Shown here piece after piece: positions 24,235-31,223 of a stretch of DNA of 37,231 nucleotides; position 1 is the stretch's first letter, and every line of letters begins with the position of its first letter. The notes beneath the pieces were generated by a model. That model saw only the letters and a program-made list of their open reading frames with translations. It was not told where the DNA came from and did not search any database. The DNA is taken from positions 1 through 37,231 of IMG/VR virus record IMGVR_UViG_3300030329_002105; one strand, written 5' to 3'. Source of the DNA: a virus. The translations under genes were made by a program, and so were the position numbers.

Positions 24235-24576
24235 TCAGTTAATAAGTTCATAAAAAAAATCTGCAACTTTGTACATCTCTTTTGGTTCTGCATCTGACTT
24301 AATACAGTTGGCCTTGTTCGAGATCACTATTACGTTACCTTCAACGTATCCCTTGGAAGGAATGATTCGATCAAGTGTAGGTGAGTTATAATATGCACCC
24401 TGTTTTCCTCTATTGAATTTCATTTCAAAACCGAAAACAGGACACAGATTATCTTTAGGCCAGATTGAATCTAGGTAGGTATAGGAAAGATCAAAGGGCA
24501 AGCCTTTTCTTCTGGCTCTTCCTCTGGCATTTGTCATCATGTTGTTTATGCATCTTCTTGGTATTAAGTGTTTCAT
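24235..24576 (-). CDS. HNH endonuclease, 113 aa
   Basis: Start chosen at ATG 24576, which has AAAGGAG seven bases upstream; the open frame is longer but overlaps more of the endonuclease I gene. The N-terminal half is basic (TNARGRARRKGLPFDL). The HNH core is CPVFGFEMKF (Cys in place of a zinc ligand), SPTLDRIIPSKGYVEGNVIVISNKANCIKS, typical of small phage HNH enzymes of homing or packaging-nick type. It overlaps the 3' end of endonuclease I by 86 bases, unusual for a free-standing homing gene. T7-like phages often gain HNH genes near here. Target unknown. Confidence 0.85.
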   Translation of the reverse strand: MKHLIPRRCINNMMTNARGRARRKGLPFDLSYTYLDSIWPKDNLCPVFGFEMKFNRGKQGAYYNSPTLDRIIPSKGYVEGNVIVISNKANCIKSDAEPKEMYKVADFFYELIN

Positions 24577-24967
24577 CAATCCACTCCTTTGGAATCGAAG
24601 ACTTTGCATACTTAAACCCATGTCTATCGCACCACATTGCATAAGTTGTAGTGGACTTCTTTGAAATGTAAGTATGGGGATTAGAGAAAACAAAACGAAC
24701 ATCCAGATTGGGATGTTGTTCTTTTATGAGTAGGTGTTTCTGTCTGTCACTCGTGACAAACCTTCCTTTTACCTCAATGTAAATTCCATTCGGCAAAAGA
24801 AAGTCTGGAGTGTATTTTGAATTTCGGCTAGGTCTTAGAAAGCTAATTGAGTGCGGTTCATACTCAAACGTAACACTAACCTCACTTAACTCGTTGGCTA
24901 TCTTAGCTTCTAAGCCTGACCGAAACCCATCAACTCTTTTGACGTTCTGAAAATTAGAAGTCTTCAT
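24491..24967 (-). CDS. endonuclease I / Holliday-junction resolvase (T7 gp3-like), 158 aa
   Basis: Start chosen at ATG 24967 (MKTSNFQNVKRVDGFRSGLE); with this start the catalytic residues fall at E20, D55, E65 and K67, the same numbers as in T7 endonuclease I (149 aa). The motif is GLEAKIANEL, then YTPDFLLPNGIYIEVKGRF. It resolves branched DNA and helps degrade host DNA. It begins 14 bases within the SSB gene, so the two are coupled, and carries the HNH gene over its end. The sequence is a clear match; the C-terminus is basic (CQRKSQKKRLAL). Confidence 0.94.
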   Translation of the reverse strand: MKTSNFQNVKRVDGFRSGLEAKIANELSEVSVTFEYEPHSISFLRPSRNSKYTPDFLLPNGIYIEVKGRFVTSDRQKHLLIKEQHPNLDVRFVFSNPHTYISKKSTTTYAMWCDRHGFKYAKSSIPKEWIDETLNTKKMHKQHDDKCQRKSQKKRLAL

Positions 24968-25613
24968 CACCTTCAAACACTTCACTTGCAACTTCGACTT
25001 CTTCTTTTTCAGGAATGGTATTTGCTGTACCTTCCTCTTCCACAAACCCAAACGCATCTGCCGTCTTCTCACTACCAGTTACTAGGTCAATGACCTGAAC
25101 TGCTTTGAGTCGAAGAGTTACACCAGCTTTGTTTGTTGAGTTCATAAAATATGGAATGGTTTCAAATGCTACTTTGATTTGTGAACCACCCCAAATCTCT
25201 GTACCCGAAGGATAGGGAACTCCTTTGCAATTAAATATTGCCGGCCTTTGAGTCCAGGTTTTGCCTGTCTTGGGGTTTTTACCTTTACCCCTCAACTTAA
25301 AACGGAATCGAATGTTGCCATTCAATTCACCCTGATCGTCTTCCATCTCCTGATAAGGAGCATCAGCTTTTTCAGGTTTCTTTCTTGAACCTTTCTTTAC
25401 TTCTTTTGCCTTTTCAAATGAAGCATCCAAGGCACGATCAATGTGACCCATGATTCCTTCGGCATCCTTACCATTGAGAACCAAGTCAACAAGATAAGTT
25501 CCATCCTCATCTGGCAGTTGTTTCTTTTCCGATTGAGAAAAGCTAACGGGTTCTGTCAAATAAGGATACATAGCACTACCTATCGGGGTAGTAACCATCC
25601 CATTCTTGCTCAT
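24954..25613 (-). CDS. single-stranded DNA-binding protein (T7 gp2.5-like), 219 aa
   Basis: An OB-fold SSB of the T7 group. The size is near T7 gp2.5 (232 aa). Family traits are GNIRFRFKLRGKGKNPKTGKTW, AIFNCKGVPYPSGTEIWGGSQIKVAFE and YFMNSTNKAGVTLRLKAVQVI. The C-terminus is strongly acidic and ends in Phe (EVFEGDEDF), the tail that contacts DNA polymerase and primase-helicase in T7. The start ATG at 25613 has GGAGAAG upstream. It follows RNA polymerase with a small gene between, matching T7 order. Secure. Confidence 0.94.
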   Translation of the reverse strand: MSKNGMVTTPIGSAMYPYLTEPVSFSQSEKKQLPDEDGTYLVDLVLNGKDAEGIMGHIDRALDASFEKAKEVKKGSRKKPEKADAPYQEMEDDQGELNGNIRFRFKLRGKGKNPKTGKTWTQRPAIFNCKGVPYPSGTEIWGGSQIKVAFETIPYFMNSTNKAGVTLRLKAVQVIDLVTGSEKTADAFGFVEEEGTANTIPEKEEVEVASEVFEGDEDF

Positions 25614-25749
25614 ATACTTCTCCTTCTATAATTGAGTCCGTAAACTCGTTGATAAGACAACCCTCGTTTGTGAGGGTTGCTACTAGGTCAGTTGGCAACG
25701 CTAAATCGTTTAAAATTAAGATCATTGCGAATGCTTGTGCTTTACTCAT
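25576..25749 (-). CDS. small 57-aa protein between RNA polymerase and SSB
   Basis: ATG at 25749 has AAAGGA five bases upstream and follows the candidate phage promoter at 25770-25795 by about 20 bases. The product starts MSKAQAFAMILILNDLALPT and ends in an acidic, aromatic tail (YEQEWDGYYPDR). It overlaps the SSB start by 38 bases. Its place just before the SSB gene is that of T7 gene 2, whose 64-aa product inhibits host RNA polymerase, but I see no sequence proof of that role. The 8-bp hairpin CAACCCTC/GAGGGTTG lies within its codons. Confidence 0.7.
   Translation of the reverse strand: MSKAQAFAMILILNDLALPTDLVATLTNEGCLINEFTDSIIEGEVYEQEWDGYYPDR
25662..25683 (-). repeat. 8-bp hairpin within the 57-aa gene
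   Basis: Minus strand CAACCCTC, loop ACAAAC, GAGGGTTG. No T-run follows. It lies about 50 bases before the SSB start and could be a processing or pausing site that sets SSB translation. Confidence 0.5.
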
Positions 25750-25769
25750 GGTGTTCCTTTCTAGGTAGA

Positions 25770-25795
25770 CCCTTTAGTAGTGCAACCTAATAGAA
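25770..25795 (-). promoter_or_regulatory. candidate phage RNA polymerase promoter, copy 2
   Basis: This 26-base stretch is identical to 34097-34122. On the minus strand it contains GTTGCACTACTAAAGGG, preceded by TTCTATTAG. The end ACTACTAAAGGG resembles the initiating part of T7-type promoters (ACTATAGGG). It lies between RNA polymerase and the first replication gene, the place where middle promoters begin in T7. Host sigma factors would not need so exact a repeat. Confidence 0.7.
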
Positions 25796-25833
25796 TAATT
25801 GCTAAATAGATATGTTTCCCATGCGGGAAGTAT

Positions 25834-28278
25834 CTAGGCAAAAAAATACTCACTCTCCAGAATCCCATTTAAGTCCAGTTCTCCAAGTGGGGGTATCTCT
25901 GGTATCATTCCAAGTTTTTCAGGTGGTAAAACGGCACACACCTCGTCACGGAACTTCTCTAACAGATTGTCCTGAAACATCTCCACAAAACAACCCCTCA
26001 AACTACTGGCTAAAATGTCTGAATCCTCTGCCAGCGTTCCGTAAGAATCGTGAATCATGGAAAAATTTTTGACTCCATTTTGGTATGCCTTATTGACAGA
26101 CAGTATCAATACCGAAGCATCCAATGAATGGACAAAGTTCGGAGCAATCCCTTGGGCTTGCCTTCTTTTGTGAAGCTTCGATGTTGGCTCAACCAAAGTC
26201 AGGTGAATGTTTTTATTTGTGGATTTTTTCTGCTTTGTACCTCGCACCACCGAATCGCCTAGCTGTGTTTTTACTCGCAACCTTTTTAGGTCGATGTAAT
26301 TTTGCATGACCACAAATCCAGAAGGTGAAGTCCAGATTATGGGAAGCTCTTCGGATGAAACTACCTTGGCTACCTCTTGAAGCCAACCCATAGCTGAACG
26401 AGCTGCAATTACAACCTCACCTATGGATGCCCAAATAATATTGGAGAGATAGATTGTCATTTTAAAACGATCATCTTCCTTCCAAGGTTCGGTGTGACCA
26501 AGTTCCACCATGTCCTTGATATAATCTTCGGTGAAGTCACGGCATGAATACCTCGTACCACCATAAGGCAGAACCATGACAGGTCTCTTGGTTGCCTTCC
26601 TTGAAATCCCAAACTCCAACCATTGCTTTGCCATGAGGTCACTAGAATTTTTTAGCTTCTCAATAACAACGTCAGCAACCTCTTTATAAATATCTTCAGG
26701 TGTGTCGGATGGGATGAGGTTTACAGCTTTGCCACCAACGTGATCCCTTAAAAGAGAAGAGAAAATCTGGATGCCATTACAAGAACCATCTTGTGCAACT
26801 GGCAAAGTTGATTCATAATTTGGATCATCCTTTATGGACTTCCACTCAAAACAAAATGCCAAAAACTGCCAAGGCTTGTCGCACTTTGACCACCAATCAA
26901 CAACGCTGAATGGATCATCGGCTGTCTTGAAAATTTTATCTTCATTTTCCTGGACCCACTTAATCCTTCCTTCAAATGAAAGCTTATCCTCACCAAACAC
27001 ATTCGCACCGTGAATCGCAAGCCAATTCATTCCCCGATCCGAAGTGATCTTTTTGCCGTGAGCAAATAGAAGGAGAGATTTTGAAAGGTCACAACCTTGG
27101 GGGTTGAGGAAGTTCGGGGTGGCATAGACTCTGCCCCTGAAGTCCAACTGGTAGGGAAAATAAATCTCATCTTCCTCTACAAACTTATTGGCAATATAAA
27201 GGAGTTTGGCTTGATGAATTTTCTTTGAGTTCTGCCTGTGATTTTCAGCGTGAATCTTTGAAGCTTGCCTTGACCAATCTTTACGAGCAACTGAATTTTC
27301 CTTGATGTCTGCCGGCTTCGGTGGAAGAGGAATAAAATCTCTTGAAGGCATCTTGCCAACACTCCAACCCAACTCCCACATTTCATCCATCACTTTTAGA
27401 ACTTGAGAATTAATTTTCCAAGGAACTTCCTGAAGGGTGTTCAAAGCCTTGTAAACTTCGGGTGTCGTTTCAGCAAGGTTTTTCATTTCCTCAAGATAAT
27501 TATTGTTGGTTGTCTTGATGAGTTTTCTTCTGATCGTTGGAGAATAATATCCACCGTCAAAGGGACAAGTCCAAGGTCGGGGTGGAACAATCATTGGAAG
27601 ATTAAAAGGTGCTAATACTTGCTTCCTCTCAATCTCTTCTTCGATCCAGTTAAGGGTTTCATTCGTAGCCTGAAGAAATGAGGGTGTTCCTTTTCGTTGC
27701 CTTTGAATTGAAATTTCTGCAGCTCCTGTAGCGGATATAAAAATCTCAATCAGTTTCATTCCAAGGTGGAGCTTGTCTTGTTTATTCCAACCTTCCCAAA
27801 CAATATCTGCCTTGTTTGCGGAGTGAATGAGTACGGCTCTCTTCTTTTCAAATGATGAGTAGCGTTCAAGGTCTCGAATTAGAGTTCCCCATAGTTCGGG
27901 ATTTTCCTTTTCAAACGCAACAAACCTGGCCTGATCTTCAACCGCTTTGGCAATGGTCAATGCACAGGATTGAAGAGTCTTCACTCGACTGATGCAGTTG
28001 ACAATTGTTTTACAAGTTATGAAAGCAACCACAGGCAAATCATTACCTCGAAGATATTTACCAGCCCTATGTTTTCTACCTACGGTCTTGGATGATTTTT
28101 TGAGGAAAGCTTCAATACCATGAACGATAGGTTCAATGAATTCGGAAGTCATTTTCACCCCATAAGGTGAGTTTCCTTCCATACCTTTCTCACGGTTCTG
28201 GTGGATGGAATCGGTGTATCGTTTGACTCCCATCCCGATCATTTCCCTTTCAAGTTCTAATTGTTTTTCTAGACTCAT
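25834..28278 (-). CDS. single-subunit DNA-directed RNA polymerase (T7 gp1-like), 814 aa
   Basis: Transcribes middle and late phage genes. Catalytic residues by comparison with T7 (883 aa): D497 in QDGSCNGIQIFSS, K564 and Y572 in RKATKRPVMVLPYGG, and D744 in MIHDSYGT. The motif LDFRGRVYA lies at 378-386. The end is FFA, as T7 ends in FAFA, needed in the active site. In the specificity loop (about 668-690) the T7 DNA-reading residues R746, N748, R756 and Q758 are replaced (QLGDSVVRGTKQKK), so the promoter must differ from that of T7. The ATG at 28278 has AAGGAG upstream. No phage-type promoter precedes it, fitting early transcription by the host enzyme. Confidence 0.97.
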   Translation of the reverse strand: MSLEKQLELEREMIGMGVKRYTDSIHQNREKGMEGNSPYGVKMTSEFIEPIVHGIEAFLKKSSKTVGRKHRAGKYLRGNDLPVVAFITCKTIVNCISRVKTLQSCALTIAKAVEDQARFVAFEKENPELWGTLIRDLERYSSFEKKRAVLIHSANKADIVWEGWNKQDKLHLGMKLIEIFISATGAAEISIQRQRKGTPSFLQATNETLNWIEEEIERKQVLAPFNLPMIVPPRPWTCPFDGGYYSPTIRRKLIKTTNNNYLEEMKNLAETTPEVYKALNTLQEVPWKINSQVLKVMDEMWELGWSVGKMPSRDFIPLPPKPADIKENSVARKDWSRQASKIHAENHRQNSKKIHQAKLLYIANKFVEEDEIYFPYQLDFRGRVYATPNFLNPQGCDLSKSLLLFAHGKKITSDRGMNWLAIHGANVFGEDKLSFEGRIKWVQENEDKIFKTADDPFSVVDWWSKCDKPWQFLAFCFEWKSIKDDPNYESTLPVAQDGSCNGIQIFSSLLRDHVGGKAVNLIPSDTPEDIYKEVADVVIEKLKNSSDLMAKQWLEFGISRKATKRPVMVLPYGGTRYSCRDFTEDYIKDMVELGHTEPWKEDDRFKMTIYLSNIIWASIGEVVIAARSAMGWLQEVAKVVSSEELPIIWTSPSGFVVMQNYIDLKRLRVKTQLGDSVVRGTKQKKSTNKNIHLTLVEPTSKLHKRRQAQGIAPNFVHSLDASVLILSVNKAYQNGVKNFSMIHDSYGTLAEDSDILASSLRGCFVEMFQDNLLEKFRDEVCAVLPPEKLGMIPEIPPLGELDLNGILESEYFFA

Positions 28279-28320
28279 TTTTAGCTCCTTTTTTATAGAG
28301 AAGTTATCGATGTAGTAAGG

Positions 28321-28354
28321 GTTACGTTACAACTGTCACGTTTTGTAACGTGAC
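28321..28354. repeat. GTYACG repeats, left side of the tRNA/att core
   Basis: Plus strand: GTTACGTTAC (28321-28330), GTCACGTTTT (28335-28344) and the inverted GTAACGTGAC (28345-28354). The last two form the dyad GTCACGTT-TTGT-AACGTGAC. Similar elements lie on the other side of the tRNA at 28574-28598. They may be arm-type integrase sites or an operator in the leader of RNA polymerase. Confidence 0.6.
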
Positions 28355-28384
28355 GTAAAAAATCCTTTCGCTATGGGAAGTATT

Positions 28385-28423
28385 AAGAAAAAAGAAAAGC
28401 CCAGCCCCGAAGGGCTAGACTTT
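28385..28423 (-). terminator. rho-independent terminator downstream of integrase and tRNA
   Basis: Minus strand: AGCCC, tetraloop TTCG, GGGCT, then GGGC and a T-rich run (TTTTCTTTTTT). The TTCG tetraloop is classic. It separates the integrase-tRNA unit from the RNA polymerase gene. Confidence 0.85.
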
Positions 28424-28456
28424 ATATGAGGTTAGTTATGTTTCCCAAGAGGGTAG

Positions 28457-28491
28457 CACTTCACAACGGATTTTAAGTCCGAAGGGAAGTG
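28457..28491 (-). repeat. anticodon-arm-like hairpin beside tRNA-Leu
   Basis: Outer arms CACTTC and GAAGTG (6 bp) enclose a 4-bp stem CGGA/TCCG with the seven-base loop CTTAAAA on the minus strand. That loop is identical to the anticodon loop of the tRNA next to it. GATTTTAAGTC is an 11-base direct repeat (28469-28479 and 28533-28543). The hairpin overlaps the tRNA 3' end by two bases. It may be a second core-type integrase site or the remains of a former att site. Confidence 0.65.
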
Positions 28492-28573
28492 GCCTGAGAG
28501 GGACTCGAACCCTCAAACCCTTACGAGTGCAAGATTTTAAGTCTTGTGTGTATGCCAATTCCACCATCAGGCC
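28490..28573 (-). tRNA. tRNA-Leu (anticodon UAA), complete; likely attP core
   Basis: The 84-base cloverleaf includes a perfect seven-bp acceptor stem (GGCCTGA/TCAGGCC) and discriminator A at 28490. The anticodon arm is CAAGA-CTTAAAA-TCTTG with anticodon TAA. A long class II variable arm follows (about GCACTCGTAAGGGTTT). The T arm is GAGGG-TTCGAGT-CCCTC. No CCA is encoded. All parts look intact, so it could be a working tRNA. It lies 38 bases after the integrase stop, on the same strand, which is the usual place of attP in tRNA-targeting phages of this group; integration would then be into a host leucine tRNA gene. Confidence 0.93.
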
Positions 28574-28598
28574 GTTACGCAACGTGTTACCTCGTGAC
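28574..28598. repeat. GTYACG repeats, right side of the tRNA/att core
   Basis: Plus strand GTTACGCAAC (28574-28583), then AACGTGTTAC (28581-28590) and CTCGTGAC (28591-28598). These share the GTYACG/CGTRAC core with the elements at 28321-28354. Together they flank the tRNA, as arm-type sites flank the core in many attP regions. Confidence 0.5.
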
Positions 28599-28611
28599 GA
28601 TGATACTAACA

Positions 28612-29634
28612 TTAGTTGGCCTTTCTTAAAATAGTTAATTCTGGCTTAGACTCTAGAACCTTGACCGCATCCATAAGGTTGGATGGTGCTAGGTGAGCAT
28701 AGCGGAGAGTGATCTGGATGGATTTGTGTCCCATCCATTGTTGTACTACTTTGAGACCGATCCCTCGTTGGACTAAACGAGAAGCACAAGTGTGGCGAAG
28801 GCAATGCGGTACAAACTGGCTATCGTCTGCCAACCCCATGATGGTCTTGAGTCGAGCCCAAGGTGTTCTCATCCAATCTTTGGAGAACATGAAGGGTTTC
28901 AACTCACCATGCATCCTTCTAGATAAAATTGAGGCCACTCTCTTGGTCATTGGTACTGATCTGGAATCATCATTCTTGGTGTCCCAAACCGTGACCATGT
29001 TGGTTTCAAAATCAATGTCCCTGAAGGACAGGGATCGTAATTCACCAACCCTGAAACCAGTATCAATGAGGCAGACAACCGCATCATAGAAATCATCCTG
29101 ACTCATTTGAGAAATAATCTGAAGCATCCTTGCTTCTTCCTCATAGGTCACCCATCGGATTCGGCCTTTTCCTTCCTTCTTTCGAGGCATGAAAGGCTTT
29201 GCCTTGAGGTGACCTCGCTGTACTGCAACTGTCAACATCTTGGACAATGAAGCCAGTTTGCGGTTGATGGTTGCATCGGACTTCTTTGCATCTTTGAGGA
29301 AGTCAATGTAGTCATCAATCGCATCGGTGTCGATGGTGTCTAAAGGTCTCTTCTCACCAAAAAACTTAATAGCTTCTTTGGCATTACGGATGCTTGACAC
29401 TTCGGCTTTTGAACCATCCCAAACTGATTCGCTAGTTCTTCTAAATGCATCTTCCAGAGTCCATGTGGATTTAACTGCCGGCCTGGATGATGCACCGTAG
29501 CGAAGCTCTTCAAACTTTTCCTTTTCCAAGAGTTTAGCTTCCTCTTCGGAGTGGACAGTCTGAACAAATCTAGGTTGACCCTTAACCGTGACATCGACTT
29601 GAAATTTACCATTAGGTTTTAATCGAATTGCCAC
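28612..29634 (-). CDS. int: tyrosine-type site-specific integrase, 340 aa
   Basis: Catalyses phage integration and, with help, excision. Catalytic residues: R195 (DTGFRVGELRSLSF), K220 (WDTKNDDSR), H277 and R280 (PHCLRHTCASRL), H303 (WMGHKSIQIT) and Y312 (LRYAHLAP). The SAM-like core-binding domain spans about 55-145; the N-terminal 50 residues form a small arm-binding type domain (KPNGKFQVDVTVKGQPRFVQTV). It starts at GTG 29634, one base overlapping the TAG of the MarR-like gene, with AGGAGA upstream. The tRNA-Leu just after the stop is its likely target. All key residues are present, so it is probably active. Confidence 0.96.
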   Translation of the reverse strand: MAIRLKPNGKFQVDVTVKGQPRFVQTVHSEEEAKLLEKEKFEELRYGASSRPAVKSTWTLEDAFRRTSESVWDGSKAEVSSIRNAKEAIKFFGEKRPLDTIDTDAIDDYIDFLKDAKKSDATINRKLASLSKMLTVAVQRGHLKAKPFMPRKKEGKGRIRWVTYEEEARMLQIISQMSQDDFYDAVVCLIDTGFRVGELRSLSFRDIDFETNMVTVWDTKNDDSRSVPMTKRVASILSRRMHGELKPFMFSKDWMRTPWARLKTIMGLADDSQFVPHCLRHTCASRLVQRGIGLKVVQQWMGHKSIQITLRYAHLAPSNLMDAVKVLESKPELTILRKAN

Positions 29635-29978
29635 TATAAAATCTCCTGTAAAGTTTTGGCAAAGCTCTCACCCTTCTTGGTCAAAGTCAGAGTTTTGACT
29701 CTTTGATCCATAGGATCGTACTCTGTTTTGATTAGGTTCAAACCAGCCTTTTTCTGATAAGTCCAATCAGATAAATTGGACACATTACGAGTGATTGTCG
29801 CATTTTGAAAATCTAGTTGTCTGGCAACATCACTCATGGTTGTTACCTTTCCCTTCCTGACATTGTTTGCAACTAGCAGAAATACACAAAGCGTTTGAAT
29901 AGGCATCTCCTTATTCAAAAGGCGAACCCTTTCCAACACTTTTGCTAATCTTTCAAGTTGGTTTCCAGAAGAAGGCAT
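29634..29978 (-). CDS. MarR-like winged-helix regulator, 114 aa
   Basis: Winged helix-turn-helix: helices PIQTLCVFLLVANN and TTMSDVARQLDFQNATITRNVSNLSD (recognition helix about 63-75), then a wing and LTLTKKGESFAKTLQEIL, the normal MarR ending. Shorter than bacterial MarR proteins (about 140 aa). It is coupled to the integrase by a one-base stop-start overlap, so it probably controls or is controlled with integration. Its operator may be one of the nearby dyads (30292-30311 or the GTYACG repeats). The ATG at 29978 has AAAGGAG upstream. A lysogeny switch role is inferred from the pairing only. Confidence 0.85.
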   Translation of the reverse strand: MPSSGNQLERLAKVLERVRLLNKEMPIQTLCVFLLVANNVRKGKVTTMSDVARQLDFQNATITRNVSNLSDWTYQKKAGLNLIKTEYDPMDQRVKTLTLTKKGESFAKTLQEIL

Positions 29979-29995
29979 TTATAAAACTCCTTTGT

Positions 29996-30175
29996 TTAGT
30001 TCCAATGATAAGTTTGTCGGGATTGGTATGCCAGTATTACCTCGTACTTATTGTAGCTGATAATAATTTCATTGCCTACCCTTTTGAATCTAATACTTTT
30101 GACTGGAAATTCATACTTCTGTACTAAAATTGAAAATCGTTTGAAGAAAATAAAGTTAAAAACTATGGGATTCAT
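29996..30175 (-). CDS. small basic hypothetical protein upstream of MarR-like gene, 59 aa
   Basis: ATG at 30175 has AGGAGA about ten bases upstream. It ends 17 bases before the MarR-like start. The product is hydrophobic at first (MNPIVFNFIFFKRFSILV), then basic and beta-like (FPVKSIRFKRVGNEIIISYNKYEV). The composition looks like a true protein, in contrast to the flanking AT-rich non-coding sequence. It would be the first gene of the integrase operon. An excisionase or regulator is possible at this place, but no such motif can be seen. Confidence 0.65.
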   Translation of the reverse strand: MNPIVFNFIFFKRFSILVQKYEFPVKSIRFKRVGNEIIISYNKYEVILAYQSRQTYHWN

Positions 30176-30291
30176 TTCTATCTGTCTCCTGATGTTGATA
30201 AAATTTAGAGATAAGAAAAGCTAAAAATGAACTGTAGTTACTCTATAAACCCCCCTTTCTTTAAACTAAATGGTTGCGACAAATCATCTCT

Positions 30292-30311
30292 ACTGATATT
30301 ATCCCATCAGT
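30292..30311 (-). promoter_or_regulatory. operator-like dyad over an extended -10 element
   Basis: ACTGAT-8-ATCAGT inverted repeat. On the minus strand its centre reads TGGGATAAT, an extended -10 form (TGN then GATAAT). It is 120 bases before the 59-aa gene. A repressor bound here would block transcription of the MarR-integrase operon. Function is inferred. Confidence 0.4.
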
Positions 30312-30440
30312 TTTATCTCAAGATAATTTCATTTAGTGGTTAATATTTTCCTAAACCAGCACCTTGCTGAATATAGGTAATTTTACTACTTAGAAAATAC
30401 CAGAATTCTACCAAACTTGCAATACTATAAAATCAAAAAT

Positions 30441-30506
30441 CGAGCCGGCCCTGGAATTGTAGCTTCGGGTCGGATGATATTACTAACTCAAGCCCAGGCC
30501 GAAGCC
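30441..30506 (-). ncRNA. GC-rich island with strong fold, candidate structured RNA or terminator
   Basis: Within very AT-rich surroundings. Minus strand starts GGCTTCGGCCTGGG and ends CCAGGGCCGGCTCG, with arms CGGCCTGG and CCAGGGCCG able to pair with one bulge; an alternative pairing is GCTTCGG with CCGAAGC. After it comes ATTTTTGATTTT. It could be a terminator for the 100-aa/methyltransferase operon or a small RNA. No known riboswitch was recognised. Confidence 0.45.
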
Positions 30507-30780
30507 AAAAAAAAATGTCAAAATTTCCCTAAAAAAGCAAAATTCATAAATGCAAAAACCCAATGCCAGAAAATTGACAAAAACTATACTTAAATTTTAA
30601 AGGCTATAAAATCCTGAATAATCCGTATAAAAACCCCCAATAAAATTAAACTTCAAATAATTGACATTATAAGACCTTTAAAAAGACCTCGAAAAAAAAA
30701 ATAAAATTATTTTTTATTCTTACCTTCAAAAACTATCAAAATTATAAAACAATGGCATACGTTTTAAGGCCATTTGAAGA

Positions 30781-30810
30781 GCTATAAAAGGTATATAACC
30801 CTTTATAGCC
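30781..30810 (-). repeat. hairpin after the 100-aa gene
   Basis: GCTATAAAAGG paired to CCCTTTATAGCC across a seven-base loop (one bulge). It lies 26 bases after the stop of the 100-aa gene. No T-run adjoins it. Confidence 0.5.
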
Positions 30811-30835
30811 TATCAGATAAGCTTAAAAAGGAATT

Positions 30836-31138
30836 TTACTTATCAATATATATCCTAATTGTTTCGGCATATTCTAAAGGTAGACTTTGGTCATAATGCC
30901 GAAGGTCTAAACCGTCAGGCCTATTTAAAGGTGATCTTCGGCCTGAACCCCTGAACCTTACCTTGTACCCTAAAGACCTTAAAGCTTGTCTTAAAATGGA
31001 AAGGATAGGCTTTGTATCCTCGTTATAGGCCACCTTCGCAATATAACGGTGTGGCCTATCCTGATTAAAATTTAAATCAATAAATCTTTTACTATCTCTA
31101 AAGGTTATACCTTCGGTTTCACTAAAGTATGCTTCCAT
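30836..31138 (-). CDS. hypothetical phage protein, 100 aa
   Basis: Start chosen at ATG 31138 (MEAYFSETEGITF), with AGGTGG five bases upstream; the open frame goes three codons further to a GTG. Basic central part LRQALRSLGYKVRFRGSGRRSP and a conserved-looking end, LRHYDQSLPLEYAETIRIYID. Similar YDQ-LPLEYA endings occur in small hypothetical proteins of phages, from memory; function unknown. It follows the methyltransferase after a 149-base spacer containing a long hairpin. The word GGCC is common here, as in the neighbouring genes. Confidence 0.75.
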   Translation of the reverse strand: MEAYFSETEGITFRDSKRFIDLNFNQDRPHRYIAKVAYNEDTKPILSILRQALRSLGYKVRFRGSGRRSPLNRPDGLDLRHYDQSLPLEYAETIRIYIDK

Positions 31139-31223
31139 AAAAACCACCTTTCCTTAAAAGGCCATTCATTAGGCCATTAATAAAAAACCACCGTTAAAGA
31201 ATCAAACTAGGCTTAATTCCTTA

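Larger units (their letters stand above)
30176..30835. other. 660-base non-coding, AT-rich control region
   Basis: No reading frame with a ribosome site on either strand. It holds a dyad with a promoter-like element (30292-30311), a GC-rich structured island (30441-30506) and a hairpin at 30781-30810 (GCTATAAAAGG/CCCTTTATAGC). The words TATAAAA, AAAACC and long A or T runs are frequent. A replication origin is possible: in T7 the primary origin is an AT-rich stretch near the RNA polymerase gene. There is no direct sign such as iterons. Confidence 0.6.

Noticed and set aside
30516-30521. TTGACA on the minus strand as a host promoter
   Set aside because: No -10 element follows at 16-18 bases; the sequence there is the GC-rich island.
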